From contig NZ_JAPDRJ010000002.1 in the NCBI RefSeq assembly GCF_040706535.1, forward strand, positions 186,001 to 250,000: DNA of 64,000 nucleotides, written 5' to 3'. Below, one piece after another: positions 23,268 to 31,546 of this stretch. The notes under the pieces are model-generated. The model did no database searches, was not told where the DNA came from, and worked only from the letters and a program-made list of their open reading frames with translations. Numbering within the stretch: position 1 is the first letter of the stretch; every line of letters starts with the position of its first letter. A program made the position numbers and the translations under genes. The DNA is from Lentisalinibacter orientalis (GTDB taxonomy: Bacteria > Pseudomonadota > Gammaproteobacteria > Steroidobacterales > Woeseiaceae).

Positions 23268-23441
23268 TCAGTCCCGCTCCTCGTCCTCTTCGTCGTCCCA
23301 GGTGCGCAGCTTGTCCTTGTCCGCGGCCTGCCACTGCGCCTCGCTGCGCCGCATCAGCTGGCGGATGTACATCACCAGGTAGATCGCGCCGGCGACCAGG
23401 AAGACAAGGACGAGAATCAGTTCGGTACTCATGGGGTTCAT
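23268..23441 (-). CDS. Hypothetical 57-residue single-pass membrane protein
   Basis: A short frame with one hydrophobic helix near the N-terminus (ELILVLVFLVAGAIYLVMY), a basic patch (RQLMRRSE) and a strongly acidic C-terminus (TWDDEEDEERD). The layout suggests an inner-membrane protein with a cytoplasmic tail. An alternative ATG is at 23432 (54 residues). It lies 80 bases upstream of the PA2779 gene on the same strand and may be cotranscribed. I do not recognise a family; the layout is superficially like cytochrome-oxidase accessory (CcoQ-like) peptides, but no oxidase genes are near. Confidence 0.6.
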   Translation of the reverse strand: MNPMSTELILVLVFLVAGAIYLVMYIRQLMRRSEAQWQAADKDKLRTWDDEEDEERD

Positions 23442-23542
23442 GCTAGCACCCGCGGAACCCTCGTATGGACCGTGCGTCCTGTGCCGGCCGTCCGCGACGG
23501 GGTAAGATCGGGGCTCGAGGCAAGCGACGACCGGACCGCATC

Positions 23543-24376
23543 ATGACCCTGCTCCGCGACACCTACCACGGACCGGAGGGCGGCTTCCGCCCCCGCCAGC
23601 GCCGCTTCGAGCTGAAGGAGGCCCTGGCGCGGGACTGGCACGGTGGCAGCGCCTTCCGCACGGCCTGGTTCAACGCCATGTCCATGCTCTTCCCGCTCGG
23701 CGAGAAGTTCTTCATCGACAGCGTCCGGGCTTACTCGGACCGCGTCGAGGGGGACGATCTGCGTGCCGAGGTGCTGGCCTTCCAGGGCCAGGAATCCATC
23801 CACCGCCGGGAGCACCAGCGCTACAACGAGGCGCTGTGCGCCGCGCGCGGCTATGACCTGGAGGAGTTCGAGGGCCCGGTCCGGCGGCGCATCGCCTGGG
23901 CGAAGGGCCACTTCAACGAGCGGCGCCTGCTTGCCGGCACGGTGGCCAACGAGCACCTGACCGCCATCATGGCCCACGACCTCCTCTCCCACGACGACGT
24001 GCTGGCCGGTGCCGATCCGGAGATCGCCGAACTCTGGCGCTGGCACGCGGTGGAGGAGACGGAGCACAAGGCCGTCGCCTTCGACGTCCACGAACTAGTG
24101 GGCGGCACGGTGAAGGAACGCCGGCACGCGCTGGTGATGTCCAGCTTCTTCTTCCTGAAGGACACCTTCCGCAACGCGCGCATCATGCTGAAGCGCGACG
24201 GCCAGCTATGGCGCTGGCGCACCTGGTGGGACGGCTTCCAGTTCCTGTTCGGCCGGCCCGGCACGCTCCGGCGCATCGTGCCGGCCTGGTTTTCGTTCCT
24301 GCGCAGCGGCTTCCATCCCTGGCAGCACGACAACAGCGAGCTGGTGGCGCGCTACGAGCCGGCCCACAAGGGCTGA
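23543..24376 (+). CDS. Metal-dependent hydrolase, predicted diiron (PF10118 type)
   Basis: A 277-residue helical protein. Metal-ligand patterns typical of this family are visible: QGQESIHRREH (about 75-85), NEHLTAIMAHD, and HAVEETEHKAVAFDV, i.e. ExxH pairs of a ferritin-like di-metal centre. The C-terminal part has hydrophobic stretches (LVMSSFFFLKDT, WDGFQFLFGRPG). The substrate is unknown; the family is annotated only as predicted metal-dependent hydrolases. The ATG at 23543 is preferred over an in-frame upstream ATG with Arg-rich, non-conserved sequence. Confidence 0.78.
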   Translation: MTLLRDTYHGPEGGFRPRQRRFELKEALARDWHGGSAFRTAWFNAMSMLFPLGEKFFIDSVRAYSDRVEGDDLRAEVLAFQGQESIHRREHQRYNEALCAARGYDLEEFEGPVRRRIAWAKGHFNERRLLAGTVANEHLTAIMAHDLLSHDDVLAGADPEIAELWRWHAVEETEHKAVAFDVHELVGGTVKERRHALVMSSFFFLKDTFRNARIMLKRDGQLWRWRTWWDGFQFLFGRPGTLRRIVPAWFSFLRSGFHPWQHDNSELVARYEPAHKG

Positions 24377-24403
24377 GGCTCCGACTCGCGAGGGCCGATG
24401 CCC

Positions 24404-25444
24404 TCAGGCGACGCCGAACTCGATCATGCTGTCGGCCATGTCCTTCACCATGGTCGGGAGCGAGCGCGGCTGCCAGCCCAGGACCCGCTTCGCGCGTTCG
24501 TTCGAGATGTCCATGCGCAGGCCGATCTCGGGGACCACCAGCCGCGTCGTCTTGTCGAACAGCGCGGCGAGACGCAGCACGAAGCCGGGCAGTCTCCGGG
24601 TGGGGATGCGGTAGCCGCGCTCGCGCAGGTGTTCGTCCAGTATGTCCGCGATCTCGCCGAACCAGGCGTGCTCGATGGCCAGGATGAAGCGCTGGCCGGC
24701 GGCCTCCGGCACGTCCATGGCGCTGAGATGCGCGTCCGCGACGTCACGCACGTCCACCGGCGCGTAACCGATGGGCGGGCAGCCGGGGAGATCACGACGC
24801 ATGAGCTTGCGTACGGCCTCGCCGCTGGTGCCGTAGTCCTCGTCCAGGATGGGGCCGAGCACCAGACCCGGATTCAGCGCGACCAGTTCGAGCGTGCTGT
24901 CATCCGGCAGGGATTCCATGAACCCCCACGCGGCGCGCTCGGCCAGCGTCTTGGACTTCTCGTAGGCGCCGGCGGTCTTCTCCGGGATGCTCCAGCTGGA
25001 TTCGTCGTAGACCTTGCTGCCGTCGCGCTCGTGGCCGTAGAGCACGGCGGCCACCGACGAGGTCATCACCACGCGTCGGACGCCCAGCTCGGCGGAGAAG
25101 CCGAGCACGCGCAGCACGCCTTCGCGCGCCGGTACGATGAGATCGTCCTCGTGTTTCGGCGGCGTGCGCGGCAGCGGCGAGGCCACGTGCAGGACCGCGT
25201 CGCAGCCCTCGATGGCCTCGCGCCAGCCCTCGTCGTCCGTCAGGTTCGCCGTGAAGAAAGACAGCCGGTCGTCCGCGTCGACGTGCTTCGCGAAGGTGGC
25301 GCGCAGCGACGTCTCCCGGGACGGCGAGCGCAGCGTGCCGCGCACCCGGAATCCCTTCTGCAGCAGCTGCAGGATGCAGTGCATGGCGATGAAACCGGAC
25401 GCGCCGGTCACAAGTATGGTTCTGTGGCTGTTCTCGGCGCTCAT
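24404..25444 (-). CDS. NAD(P)-dependent extended SDR (dihydroflavonol reductase-like)
   Basis: A 346-residue extended short-chain reductase. The cofactor motif TGASGFIAMH (14-23), the catalytic YEKSK (Tyr/Lys), the TSSVAAV strand and the LNPGLVLGP segment fit the dihydroflavonol/cinnamoyl-CoA reductase-like group, which reduces carbonyls with NADPH. It is followed by an unknown protein gene on the same strand and convergent with the diiron hydrolase gene. The substrate cannot be deduced. Confidence 0.87.
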   Translation of the reverse strand: MSAENSHRTILVTGASGFIAMHCILQLLQKGFRVRGTLRSPSRETSLRATFAKHVDADDRLSFFTANLTDDEGWREAIEGCDAVLHVASPLPRTPPKHEDDLIVPAREGVLRVLGFSAELGVRRVVMTSSVAAVLYGHERDGSKVYDESSWSIPEKTAGAYEKSKTLAERAAWGFMESLPDDSTLELVALNPGLVLGPILDEDYGTSGEAVRKLMRRDLPGCPPIGYAPVDVRDVADAHLSAMDVPEAAGQRFILAIEHAWFGEIADILDEHLRERGYRIPTRRLPGFVLRLAALFDKTTRLVVPEIGLRMDISNERAKRVLGWQPRSLPTMVKDMADSMIEFGVA

Positions 25445-25472
25445 GACTCTCTCCCTGTGTTCGGCGGACGGA

Positions 25473-25919
25473 CTACGGGCCGACCTTGATCTCGTCTATC
25501 AGCGTCCTGCGCACGCAGACCCCCTCCTCCAGCCAGTGCCAGGTGCGCGATCGGCGGTCGTCGTACTCGTTGATCACGATCATCTCGAACAGCTCCATGC
25601 CCGGGTTCTCGTGCCGGGTCCAGGTGAGCAGCACGATGTCCGGCGCGCCCTGCCAGGCGACGCCGGTGAGGATGTCGTTGTCGAAGTGAACCCTGCCGTC
25701 CCGGTAAGTGCCCGGCAATTCCGCGTACTTGGAGCGCCCGTCCGGCCATACCCAGCGGTTCTTCTGCACGTAGTCCCAGGGGCCGTCCTTCGGGAAGCGC
25801 ACCTCGACGGTGGAGTGATGGCGTTCGACGATCCTGCCCCGCGCGTCCAGGTGACGATACTCCCCGTCCCAGAAACCCTGGTGCCGCAGGAAGCCGGGCA
25901 GATTCTTGGCGATCGTCAT
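25473..25919 (-). CDS. Conserved-looking protein of unknown function, possibly lipocalin-like
   Basis: A 148-residue cytoplasmic protein without signal peptide. It is rich in alternating polar/aromatic strands (GFWDGEYRHLDARG, HSTVEVRFP, YVQKNRWVW, GVAWQGAPDIVLLTW, RRSRTWHWLEEGV), suggesting a lipocalin-type beta-barrel that binds a small hydrophobic ligand. I do not recognise the family with certainty. It precedes the SDR gene by 28 bases, so the two probably act on the same compound. The start at 25919 is the first ATG that leaves out a low-complexity Arg-rich stretch. Confidence 0.6.
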   Translation of the reverse strand: MTIAKNLPGFLRHQGFWDGEYRHLDARGRIVERHHSTVEVRFPKDGPWDYVQKNRWVWPDGRSKYAELPGTYRDGRVHFDNDILTGVAWQGAPDIVLLTWTRHENPGMELFEMIVINEYDDRRSRTWHWLEEGVCVRRTLIDEIKVGP

Positions 25920-26050
25920 GGCGGTGCTTCTCCGGGTACGGATACGGCTACCATACTGCACTCGTACGCTCGCGGGCAGACCCCGGCGGCACGCAGGGCC
26001 GTGGCGCACGGCGGTTTGACCGCCTGCAGGCTGCCGGGCATGCTCCCGCG

Positions 26051-26845
26051 ATGCCGCCGGTCCCCCCACTGATCGAGATCCGCGACGCCGTCGTCTGGCG
26101 AGGCGACACACGGGTCTTCGACGGCCTGGATCTCGTCATCGACGGCGGGCAGCACACGGCGATCCTCGGACCGAACGGGGCCGGCAAGACCACGCTCCTG
26201 AAACTTATCAGCCGCGAGCTGTACCCGGAGGCGCGGGACGAGCCCGCGGTGCGCGTGCTGGGCCAGGGCCTGCAGGTGGTGAGCGACCTGCGCAAGCGGC
26301 TGGGACTCGTCTCCCACGATCTGCAGCACGAGTACATGGACCGCGTACCGCTCGCGACCGCCGTCCTGTCCGGCTTCGCCGGCAGCCAGGCACTCGCGGG
26401 CGTCCCTTTCGAGCCGGGTCCGGAGCACCTCGAGCGCGCCCGGGAGGTGATCGCCGAACTGGGTCTCGCGGGGCTGGAGGAGCGGCCTTTCCGCTCGCTC
26501 TCCACGGGCCAGCAGCGGCGCTGCCTGCTGGCCCGCGCGCTGGTTCATCGTCCGGAGGCGCTGATCCTGGACGAGCCCACGGCCGGCCTGGATCCCGCGG
26601 CGGCGTTCTCCTTCCTCGCCCGGATCCGGGCACTGATCCGGGCGGGCACGACCATCGCACTGGTCACCCATCACGTGAACGAGATCCCGCCCGAAATCGA
26701 CCGGGTGATACTGCTGCAGGCCGGCCGCGTGGTGGCGGCAGGGCCGAAACGGGAGCTGCTCACCGCGGCACGGCTCAGCGAGCTTTACGGCACCGCCGTC
26801 CGGCTCGTCGAATCAGAGGGTTTCTTCGTCGCGCTTCCCGGCTAG
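26051..26845 (+). CDS. ABC transporter ATP-binding protein without adjacent permease
   Basis: A 264-residue ATPase with Walker A GPNGAGKTT (about 36-44), Q-loop region LVSHDLQ, signature LSTGQQRR, Walker B LILDEPT with GLD, and the switch histidine (VTHHVNEIP). The sequence resembles ModF/YlmA-type stand-alone ATPases more than transport-associated ones. No permease or binding protein is nearby, so it may work with components encoded elsewhere or in a non-transport role. Its 3' end overlaps the convergent cytochrome gene by 33 bases. Confidence 0.83.
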   Translation: MPPVPPLIEIRDAVVWRGDTRVFDGLDLVIDGGQHTAILGPNGAGKTTLLKLISRELYPEARDEPAVRVLGQGLQVVSDLRKRLGLVSHDLQHEYMDRVPLATAVLSGFAGSQALAGVPFEPGPEHLERAREVIAELGLAGLEERPFRSLSTGQQRRCLLARALVHRPEALILDEPTAGLDPAAAFSFLARIRALIRAGTTIALVTHHVNEIPPEIDRVILLQAGRVVAAGPKRELLTAARLSELYGTAVRLVESEGFFVALPG

Positions 26846-28021
26846 CACCGTGCTGCACTCGCCGCGCATGCCGGCGATCCACTCGCGGATCAGTGCCACC
26901 CCCTCCTCGTGCACGAGCGCGCGGCCGAGTTCGGGCATGGCGGCGGCCGGGTCGCCGGTCTCCATGCGGTAGACGAGTATCGAGGCATCCGGATCGCCGG
27001 GCACGATGGAGTAGCGCCGGTTGCCCGAGCCGCGCCCGGCCGCGATGGGCGGCTTGCAGCGGCCGAGCCGTCGGGGGTCGGCGGTATCGACGTCCAGGAA
27101 AAGGCCGGAGGTGTCCGCCGCGCCGCGGGGGTTGTGGCAGTGGCCGCAGTTGACGTCCAGGTAGGCCCTCGCACGGGCCGGGACGTCGGCGCCTTCGGTG
27201 CCGTCCCAGCGGGCGAGGCGGGGTGCCTCCGCCGCCGGGGGCGCGCCGGCGAGATAGCCGGCCGCCGTCCAGGCGGCGAGCTGATCGCCGCCCGGGGCCG
27301 ACGCGCTATCCGCGTCGACGGAGTTGAGGTGCCGGGTCTTCGGCCCGAGGGGCCGGAGTTCCTTACTCGTATGGTCGGGGCGATGACAGCCGCCGCACTG
27401 GTTGGCATCGGGCACGACATAGGTGAACGGCCGTTCGCGCCCGTCGGCGGCCACGAGACGCAGCGCCAGCATGTCGCCCACCGGCCGCAGCGTCGCCTCC
27501 GTCTGCGTCTCGTTCCACACGTAGGGGTAGGCCTCCCAGCCGTCGGCCTGTTTCACGAGCAGCCGGGTCTCGATCAGGCGCACTTCCTCGAGCCGCAGCG
27601 CGGCGCCGTCGAAAAGTCGCTCCCGGGCCTCTGCGTAGACTGCGCCCGGCCCCGCGACCGGATAGTAGAAGGTCTTGGTGAGTACCGTGCCCACCGGAAA
27701 GTCCCAGTCGCCGGTCTCCCGGTAGCGGGCCGCACGGCCTTGCGGCATCCATACCGTGCGCAGCTTCTGCGCGTAATCGGAGAACAGCGGCGTGTTCAGG
27801 GTGTAGGGCAGCACCCGTTCGTTCGTTACCAGCCGGCCGCCGTCGGCCAGCACGAGTCCCCATTCGCTCAGCCGCTCGGGCGGCGTCTCGTGGAAGGCGG
27901 GCGCCTGCCGTTCGCTGCAGCCGGCGGTCAGGGCCAGCACGGCCATTGTCATTGCCGCAGCCCGCGCCATTGCGACGACCCTGCCGGCGGCCGCCGGGGC
28001 GGGTGCGCGGCCCGGGCTCAT
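26813..28021 (-). CDS. SO2930-family diheme c-type cytochrome, lipoprotein
   Basis: About 402 residues. Two CxxCH heme-binding motifs are at 209-213 (CGGCH) and 292-296 (CGHCH). The N-terminal signal ends in LTAGC (Cys35), so the protein is lipid-anchored on the periplasmic face. The ATG at 28021 overlaps the stop of the beta-helix gene (ATGA); an internal ATG at 27970 also gives a good signal peptide. The family is known from Shewanella next to a beta-helix protein, as here. Electron transfer linked to that partner is likely; the reaction is unknown. Confidence 0.85.
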   Translation of the reverse strand: MSPGRAPAPAAAGRVVAMARAAAMTMAVLALTAGCSERQAPAFHETPPERLSEWGLVLADGGRLVTNERVLPYTLNTPLFSDYAQKLRTVWMPQGRAARYRETGDWDFPVGTVLTKTFYYPVAGPGAVYAEARERLFDGAALRLEEVRLIETRLLVKQADGWEAYPYVWNETQTEATLRPVGDMLALRLVAADGRERPFTYVVPDANQCGGCHRPDHTSKELRPLGPKTRHLNSVDADSASAPGGDQLAAWTAAGYLAGAPPAAEAPRLARWDGTEGADVPARARAYLDVNCGHCHNPRGAADTSGLFLDVDTADPRRLGRCKPPIAAGRGSGNRRYSIVPGDPDASILVYRMETGDPAAAMPELGRALVHEEGVALIREWIAGMRGECSTVLAGKRDEETL

Positions 28022-29283
28022 GCCTCGCCGTCGGCCAGCGCCAGCTCCACGGCCGGCAGCTTTTCGTGGCTGCAGCGGTGGCCCGTCATGTCCGTGGTCA
28101 CGTCTTCGCTGCCGTTGCCCATGTCGGCGTTCAGCACCACGGCCGGCTCGTTGTCCACGCAGATCGCATACGGCGGCTTCAGCGCGCCGGTCTCGTCGGT
28201 CTTCTCCGGGTTGGCGTAGCCGTCCCAGAGGATGTCCGGCAGCGAGCCGCCGAGCCCGAACATGGCCACCTTCAGGGTTTTCAGCGCGAGGGTGTCGGGC
28301 GAGTCGCCGCCGCCGGAGAAACGATTGCCGTAGATGTAGATGGTCTCCGGATAGGGGTCGTAATCCTCGGCGACCTCCATCATGCCCTCGAAGCCGGAGG
28401 AGAAATAACTGGAGACGATCACGTTGGCCGTCTCGTTGTCCGCGATGTCGTTGTCGAATATCTCCACCCGGTCGTTGGCGTTGATCAGCACCCCGGTGCC
28501 GGCCGGGACGCCGGACACCGCCGTGCCCTCGGCCGCGAAGTTGCCGGTATTGTTGGCGATCACGCGGTTGCGGTAGACCCGCGTCGAATGGCCGGGCTGG
28601 GGCAGGTCCGGCATGTTGAACACCAGGATGCCGCCGGTGTTGTTGGTGGCGAGATTGCCGTAGACGTCGGCGCCGATGGTGTTCTCGATCTCGATGCCCG
28701 CCACGTTGAACTCGGCGCGGTTGTTGCGCACCACCACGTTGCGGGACTGGCCGACGTAGATGCCCGCGTCCGACGCGCCGATGGCCACGCAGTCCTCCAG
28801 CAGCAGGTTCTCCACCTGCACGGGATAGAGGCCGTAGGCGCCGTTGTCCGTGTCGGGCCCCCCGGTCCATTCGGCCCGCACTCGCCGGATGACGATATTC
28901 CGGCCCTCGTTGACCTTCAGCGCGTCGCCCGCCGTGTCCTCGATGCCGACGTCTTCGATGAGGAAGTCGCTCGCATTCACCAGCAGCCCCTCCGCGCCCT
29001 GGATCTGCCCGGCGAAGGAGAGCACCGAGCGGTCCATGCCGGCGCCGCGGATGGTGACCCCGTCCGTGTTCAGCGTGAGGCTGCGGGTGATGCGATGGAC
29101 CCCGGGCGGGATCTCGATGACGTCGCCGGGCCGGGCGGCGATGAGTTCCTGCAGCAGCCGGTCCTGATACGCCGTATCCGGCGGCTCGCCGGTCTCGCCG
29201 GACACGCCGCCATCGGGCGGCTGGCCGCAACCCGCCGCGACCGCGGCGACACCGATGACGATCCACAGATGACGTGTACTCAT
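28018..29283 (-). CDS. Parallel beta-helix (right-handed) lipoprotein
   Basis: A 421-residue lipoprotein (VAAVAAGC lipobox) built of repeated short strands: EIPPGVHRITRSLTL, VTIRGAGMDRSVL, VLINANDRVEIFDNDI, and many NNR/NNTG turns typical of pectate-lyase-like beta-helix folds with the GIYVGQSRNVVVRNN-type repeats. Such proteins bind or cleave polysaccharides, but no catalytic residues can be assigned. It is translationally coupled to the diheme cytochrome downstream. The pair is conserved in other gammaproteobacteria, which suggests a joint extracytoplasmic function. Confidence 0.8.
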   Translation of the reverse strand: MSTRHLWIVIGVAAVAAGCGQPPDGGVSGETGEPPDTAYQDRLLQELIAARPGDVIEIPPGVHRITRSLTLNTDGVTIRGAGMDRSVLSFAGQIQGAEGLLVNASDFLIEDVGIEDTAGDALKVNEGRNIVIRRVRAEWTGGPDTDNGAYGLYPVQVENLLLEDCVAIGASDAGIYVGQSRNVVVRNNRAEFNVAGIEIENTIGADVYGNLATNNTGGILVFNMPDLPQPGHSTRVYRNRVIANNTGNFAAEGTAVSGVPAGTGVLINANDRVEIFDNDIADNETANVIVSSYFSSGFEGMMEVAEDYDPYPETIYIYGNRFSGGGDSPDTLALKTLKVAMFGLGGSLPDILWDGYANPEKTDETGALKPPYAICVDNEPAVVLNADMGNGSEDVTTDMTGHRCSHEKLPAVELALADGEA

Positions 29284-29343
29284 GCTCCCCCTCCCGTTCC
29301 GCGGCCGACGCTGTGCGGACCGCCGTATTGTAGCGAACCCGGG

Positions 29344-29367
29344 CGGCCCGTATTCAAAGACGGGCCG
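29344..29367. other. Intergenic hairpin between the beta-helix and diguanylate cyclase genes
   Basis: CGGCCCGT (29344-29351) pairs with ACGGGCCG (29360-29367) around an eight-base loop. It sits in the 261-bp divergent gap 29284-29544. There is no T-tract on either strand, so termination is not evident. On the minus strand a TACAAT (about 29331-29326) could be the -10 box of the beta-helix gene, without a clear -35. Confidence 0.35.
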
Positions 29368-29544
29368 GCAGGCAGGCCGGCGGATCGGCCGGATTGTGAC
29401 CTGCACCCGGGCAATCCGGCCGCGTTTCCGGTGCAATCGGGCGTGGAGCGGCCTGTGCCGTCGCCTCCGGCCACGGTGAGGGCGCTGCCGCATCCGGCGT
29501 GCTTGACATAATATGCGGAGGCCCACGGGGCCGCGGAGATCCAG

Positions 29545-30750
29545 GTGACGGACTACTCGCCGGTACTCGACAACCCCTACGCCCGGCAGCTGGCGTCCGG
29601 GTTCCGGTGGCTGCGCTTCGACCGCCGGCTCGAGGAGGAGTACCAGCGGCACCACCTGTCGATGACGCTCCTGCAGACCCGTGCCGGCCTGGGGCTGGGG
29701 CTGGTGCTGCTGTTCGCGCTGATGGCCGTGGACCATTATTTCATGCCGCCGGAATATGCCCGGATCTCGAACCTTGTCCGGCTCTTCGTGATCATCCCGG
29801 CGGTAACCGGCGTCCTGCTGCTCTCCTACTGGCAGCCCGCCCAGCGCATCATCAAGCTGTTCACCATGATCGCGGCGATCGTGGCCGGCCTGGGTTCGCT
29901 CTCCATCGGCGCGCTGGCGGCCGACCTCGGCACGCCCTATTACTTCTCGGGCTTCATGACCATCACGGTCTACATCTATTTCTTCCTCGGCCTCGGCTTC
30001 TACTACGCCACGGCCACGGCGCTCACGCTGCTCTTCACCTTCGTCGGCCTCAGCCTGGCGCTGCAGGGCGTCACGGTGGACCTGATGTACAACGGCCTGT
30101 ACATCCTGTTCACGAACTTCATCGGCATCTTCGGCGCCTACTCGCTGGAGCGCGGCCGGCGCCGGAGCTTCCTGGAGGCGAACCTGATGGAGCGCGTCGC
30201 CGGGCAGGACAAGCTCACCGGACTGAGCAACCGGCGCGCCTTCGACGAACGCTTCCGCTCCGCGTGGCAGAAGGCGTCGGCCGACGAGGCGCGGCTGGCT
30301 CTGCTGCTGATCGACGTCGATCACTTCAAGGAATACAACGACCAGTACGGTCATCAGGCCGGCGACCGAGCGCTCATCACGGTGGCGAAAATGGTGCGCG
30401 CCGCCGTGCGCCGCCCCACCGACATGGCGGCCCGCTACGGCGGCGAGGAGTTCGTGGTGCTGCTCACCGGCACCACGGAGCAGTACGCCGCGAAACTGGC
30501 CGAGCACATCCGCGTGAGCATCCTTCAGCTCGGCATCCCGCACCGGGTGGATGGGCGGCCGACCAGGCTCAGCGTCAGCGTGGGCGTCGCCACCACCCAG
30601 CCCGCCGCCGACCGCCGCAGCTCGGAGGGGCTCATCCAGATGGCCGACGAGGCGCTCTACGCCGCGAAGGCGGGCGGGCGCAACCAGGTGCAGATCGCGG
30701 CACCGGACCCCGACATGCAGACCGGTACCTTCCGCATGGGCGCCGCCTGA
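29545..30750 (+). CDS. Membrane-bound diguanylate cyclase (GGDEF)
   Basis: A 401-residue protein. Residues about 45-215 hold six hydrophobic helices of an integral membrane sensor; the GGDEF domain follows (DKLTGLSNRRAF, IDVDHFKEYND, GGEEF). The signature is intact (GGEEF) with the metal-binding Asp of IDVDHFK, so it should synthesise c-di-GMP. An RxxD inhibition site is not evident in the usual place (the segment reads VRAAVRRPTD). The GTG start at 29545 follows GGAGATCCAG. It may feed the same pool as the GGDEF-EAL protein at the start of the window. Confidence 0.9.
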   Translation: MTDYSPVLDNPYARQLASGFRWLRFDRRLEEEYQRHHLSMTLLQTRAGLGLGLVLLFALMAVDHYFMPPEYARISNLVRLFVIIPAVTGVLLLSYWQPAQRIIKLFTMIAAIVAGLGSLSIGALAADLGTPYYFSGFMTITVYIYFFLGLGFYYATATALTLLFTFVGLSLALQGVTVDLMYNGLYILFTNFIGIFGAYSLERGRRRSFLEANLMERVAGQDKLTGLSNRRAFDERFRSAWQKASADEARLALLLIDVDHFKEYNDQYGHQAGDRALITVAKMVRAAVRRPTDMAARYGGEEFVVLLTGTTEQYAAKLAEHIRVSILQLGIPHRVDGRPTRLSVSVGVATTQPAADRRSSEGLIQMADEALYAAKAGGRNQVQIAAPDPDMQTGTFRMGAA

Positions 30751-30793
30751 CGGCCGGTCGGACGACGCACCCGAAAGCCGGCGATCCGATCGT

Positions 30794-31471
30794 TCAGCCG
30801 GCGTCCGCCGGCGGCAGATGGCCGGTCTTCACCCAGAAAACGGCGCCGCTCTCCGAACTCACGGCATGGCCGCTGCCGGGCGGCAGGCGCAGCCAGTCGC
30901 CGGCAATATAATCCCGCTCGCCGTCCGAGAGCCCGCCCTCGATCAGGAATACCTCCTCGCCGCCGGGGTGCTCGTGCCCCGGTACCCGGGAGCCGGCCGC
31001 CATGCGGTAGAGCGCCACGCGCTCGCTGTCGTGGGCGTGCAGGGGCAGTCGCTCGACGCCCTCGACGCCCTCGGCGGCAATCGCCTCCCAGGCGCCGTGG
31101 TGCGTATCGACCACCACGCGCTCCAGGTCGTTGTCGGCGAACTGGCGCAGCTTCACCAGCAGCACGCAGCCGTCGGGGCTGGCGGGCGCATGGGAGGAGC
31201 CCGGCGGATTGCGCACGTAGGTGCCGGCCGGGTATTCCCCGTGTTCGTCGGCGAATACGCCCTCCAGCACCAGGAACTCCTCGCCCTTGCCGTGGGTGTG
31301 TTCGGGAAAGCGGCTCGCGGGCGCATAGCGCACCAGGCTGGTGGCCCGTGCCACCTCGTCGCCGACCCGGTCGAGCATGCGCCGCTCCACTCCCGCCGTC
31401 GGCGATGGCACCCAGTCCATTTCGCTGGTCCGCTCGAAGGCGGGCGCGGCGAAATCCGCATTGACTCGCAT
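30794..31471 (-). CDS. Bicupin protein, ChrR-like cupin domains
   Basis: A 225-residue protein with two cupin domains. The first has PEHTHGKGEEFLVLEG, the second PGHEHPGGEEVFLIEG, each with the metal-binding His-x-His...Glu pattern, plus later strand histidines (PPGSSHAP, PPGSGHAV). This resembles the zinc/cupin half of ChrR anti-sigma factors, but the N-terminal sigma-binding zinc domain is missing and no sigma factor gene is adjacent. It may bind or oxidise a small ligand in its metal site. It lies downstream of the TonB receptor, separated by a hairpin. Confidence 0.8.
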   Translation of the reverse strand: MRVNADFAAPAFERTSEMDWVPSPTAGVERRMLDRVGDEVARATSLVRYAPASRFPEHTHGKGEEFLVLEGVFADEHGEYPAGTYVRNPPGSSHAPASPDGCVLLVKLRQFADNDLERVVVDTHHGAWEAIAAEGVEGVERLPLHAHDSERVALYRMAAGSRVPGHEHPGGEEVFLIEGGLSDGERDYIAGDWLRLPPGSGHAVSSESGAVFWVKTGHLPPADAG

Positions 31472-31492
31472 GGGCAGTCTCCGGAACGAGAA

Positions 31493-31520
31493 GGGCCCCT
31501 GATCCTGCGATCAGGGGCCC
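31493..31520 (-). terminator. Hairpin terminator after the TonB receptor gene
   Basis: GGGCCCCTGATC (31493-31504) and GATCAGGGGCCC (31509-31520) form a 12-bp perfect stem with the loop CTGC. On the minus strand it comes 26 bases after the receptor stop and is followed by TTCTCGTT, a weak T-tract. It probably reduces read-through into the bicupin gene. Confidence 0.6.
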
Positions 31521-31546
31521 CGTTTGGCAAGTCGCCGGACTTCGGA

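Noticed and set aside
29503..29514. TTGACA directly followed by TAATAT
   Set aside because: Both look like promoter boxes, but there is no spacer between them, so they cannot be a -35/-10 pair.
30794..31471. Bicupin called as a ChrR anti-sigma factor
   Set aside because: It lacks the N-terminal zinc anti-sigma domain and has no neighbouring sigma gene; only the cupin similarity is kept.
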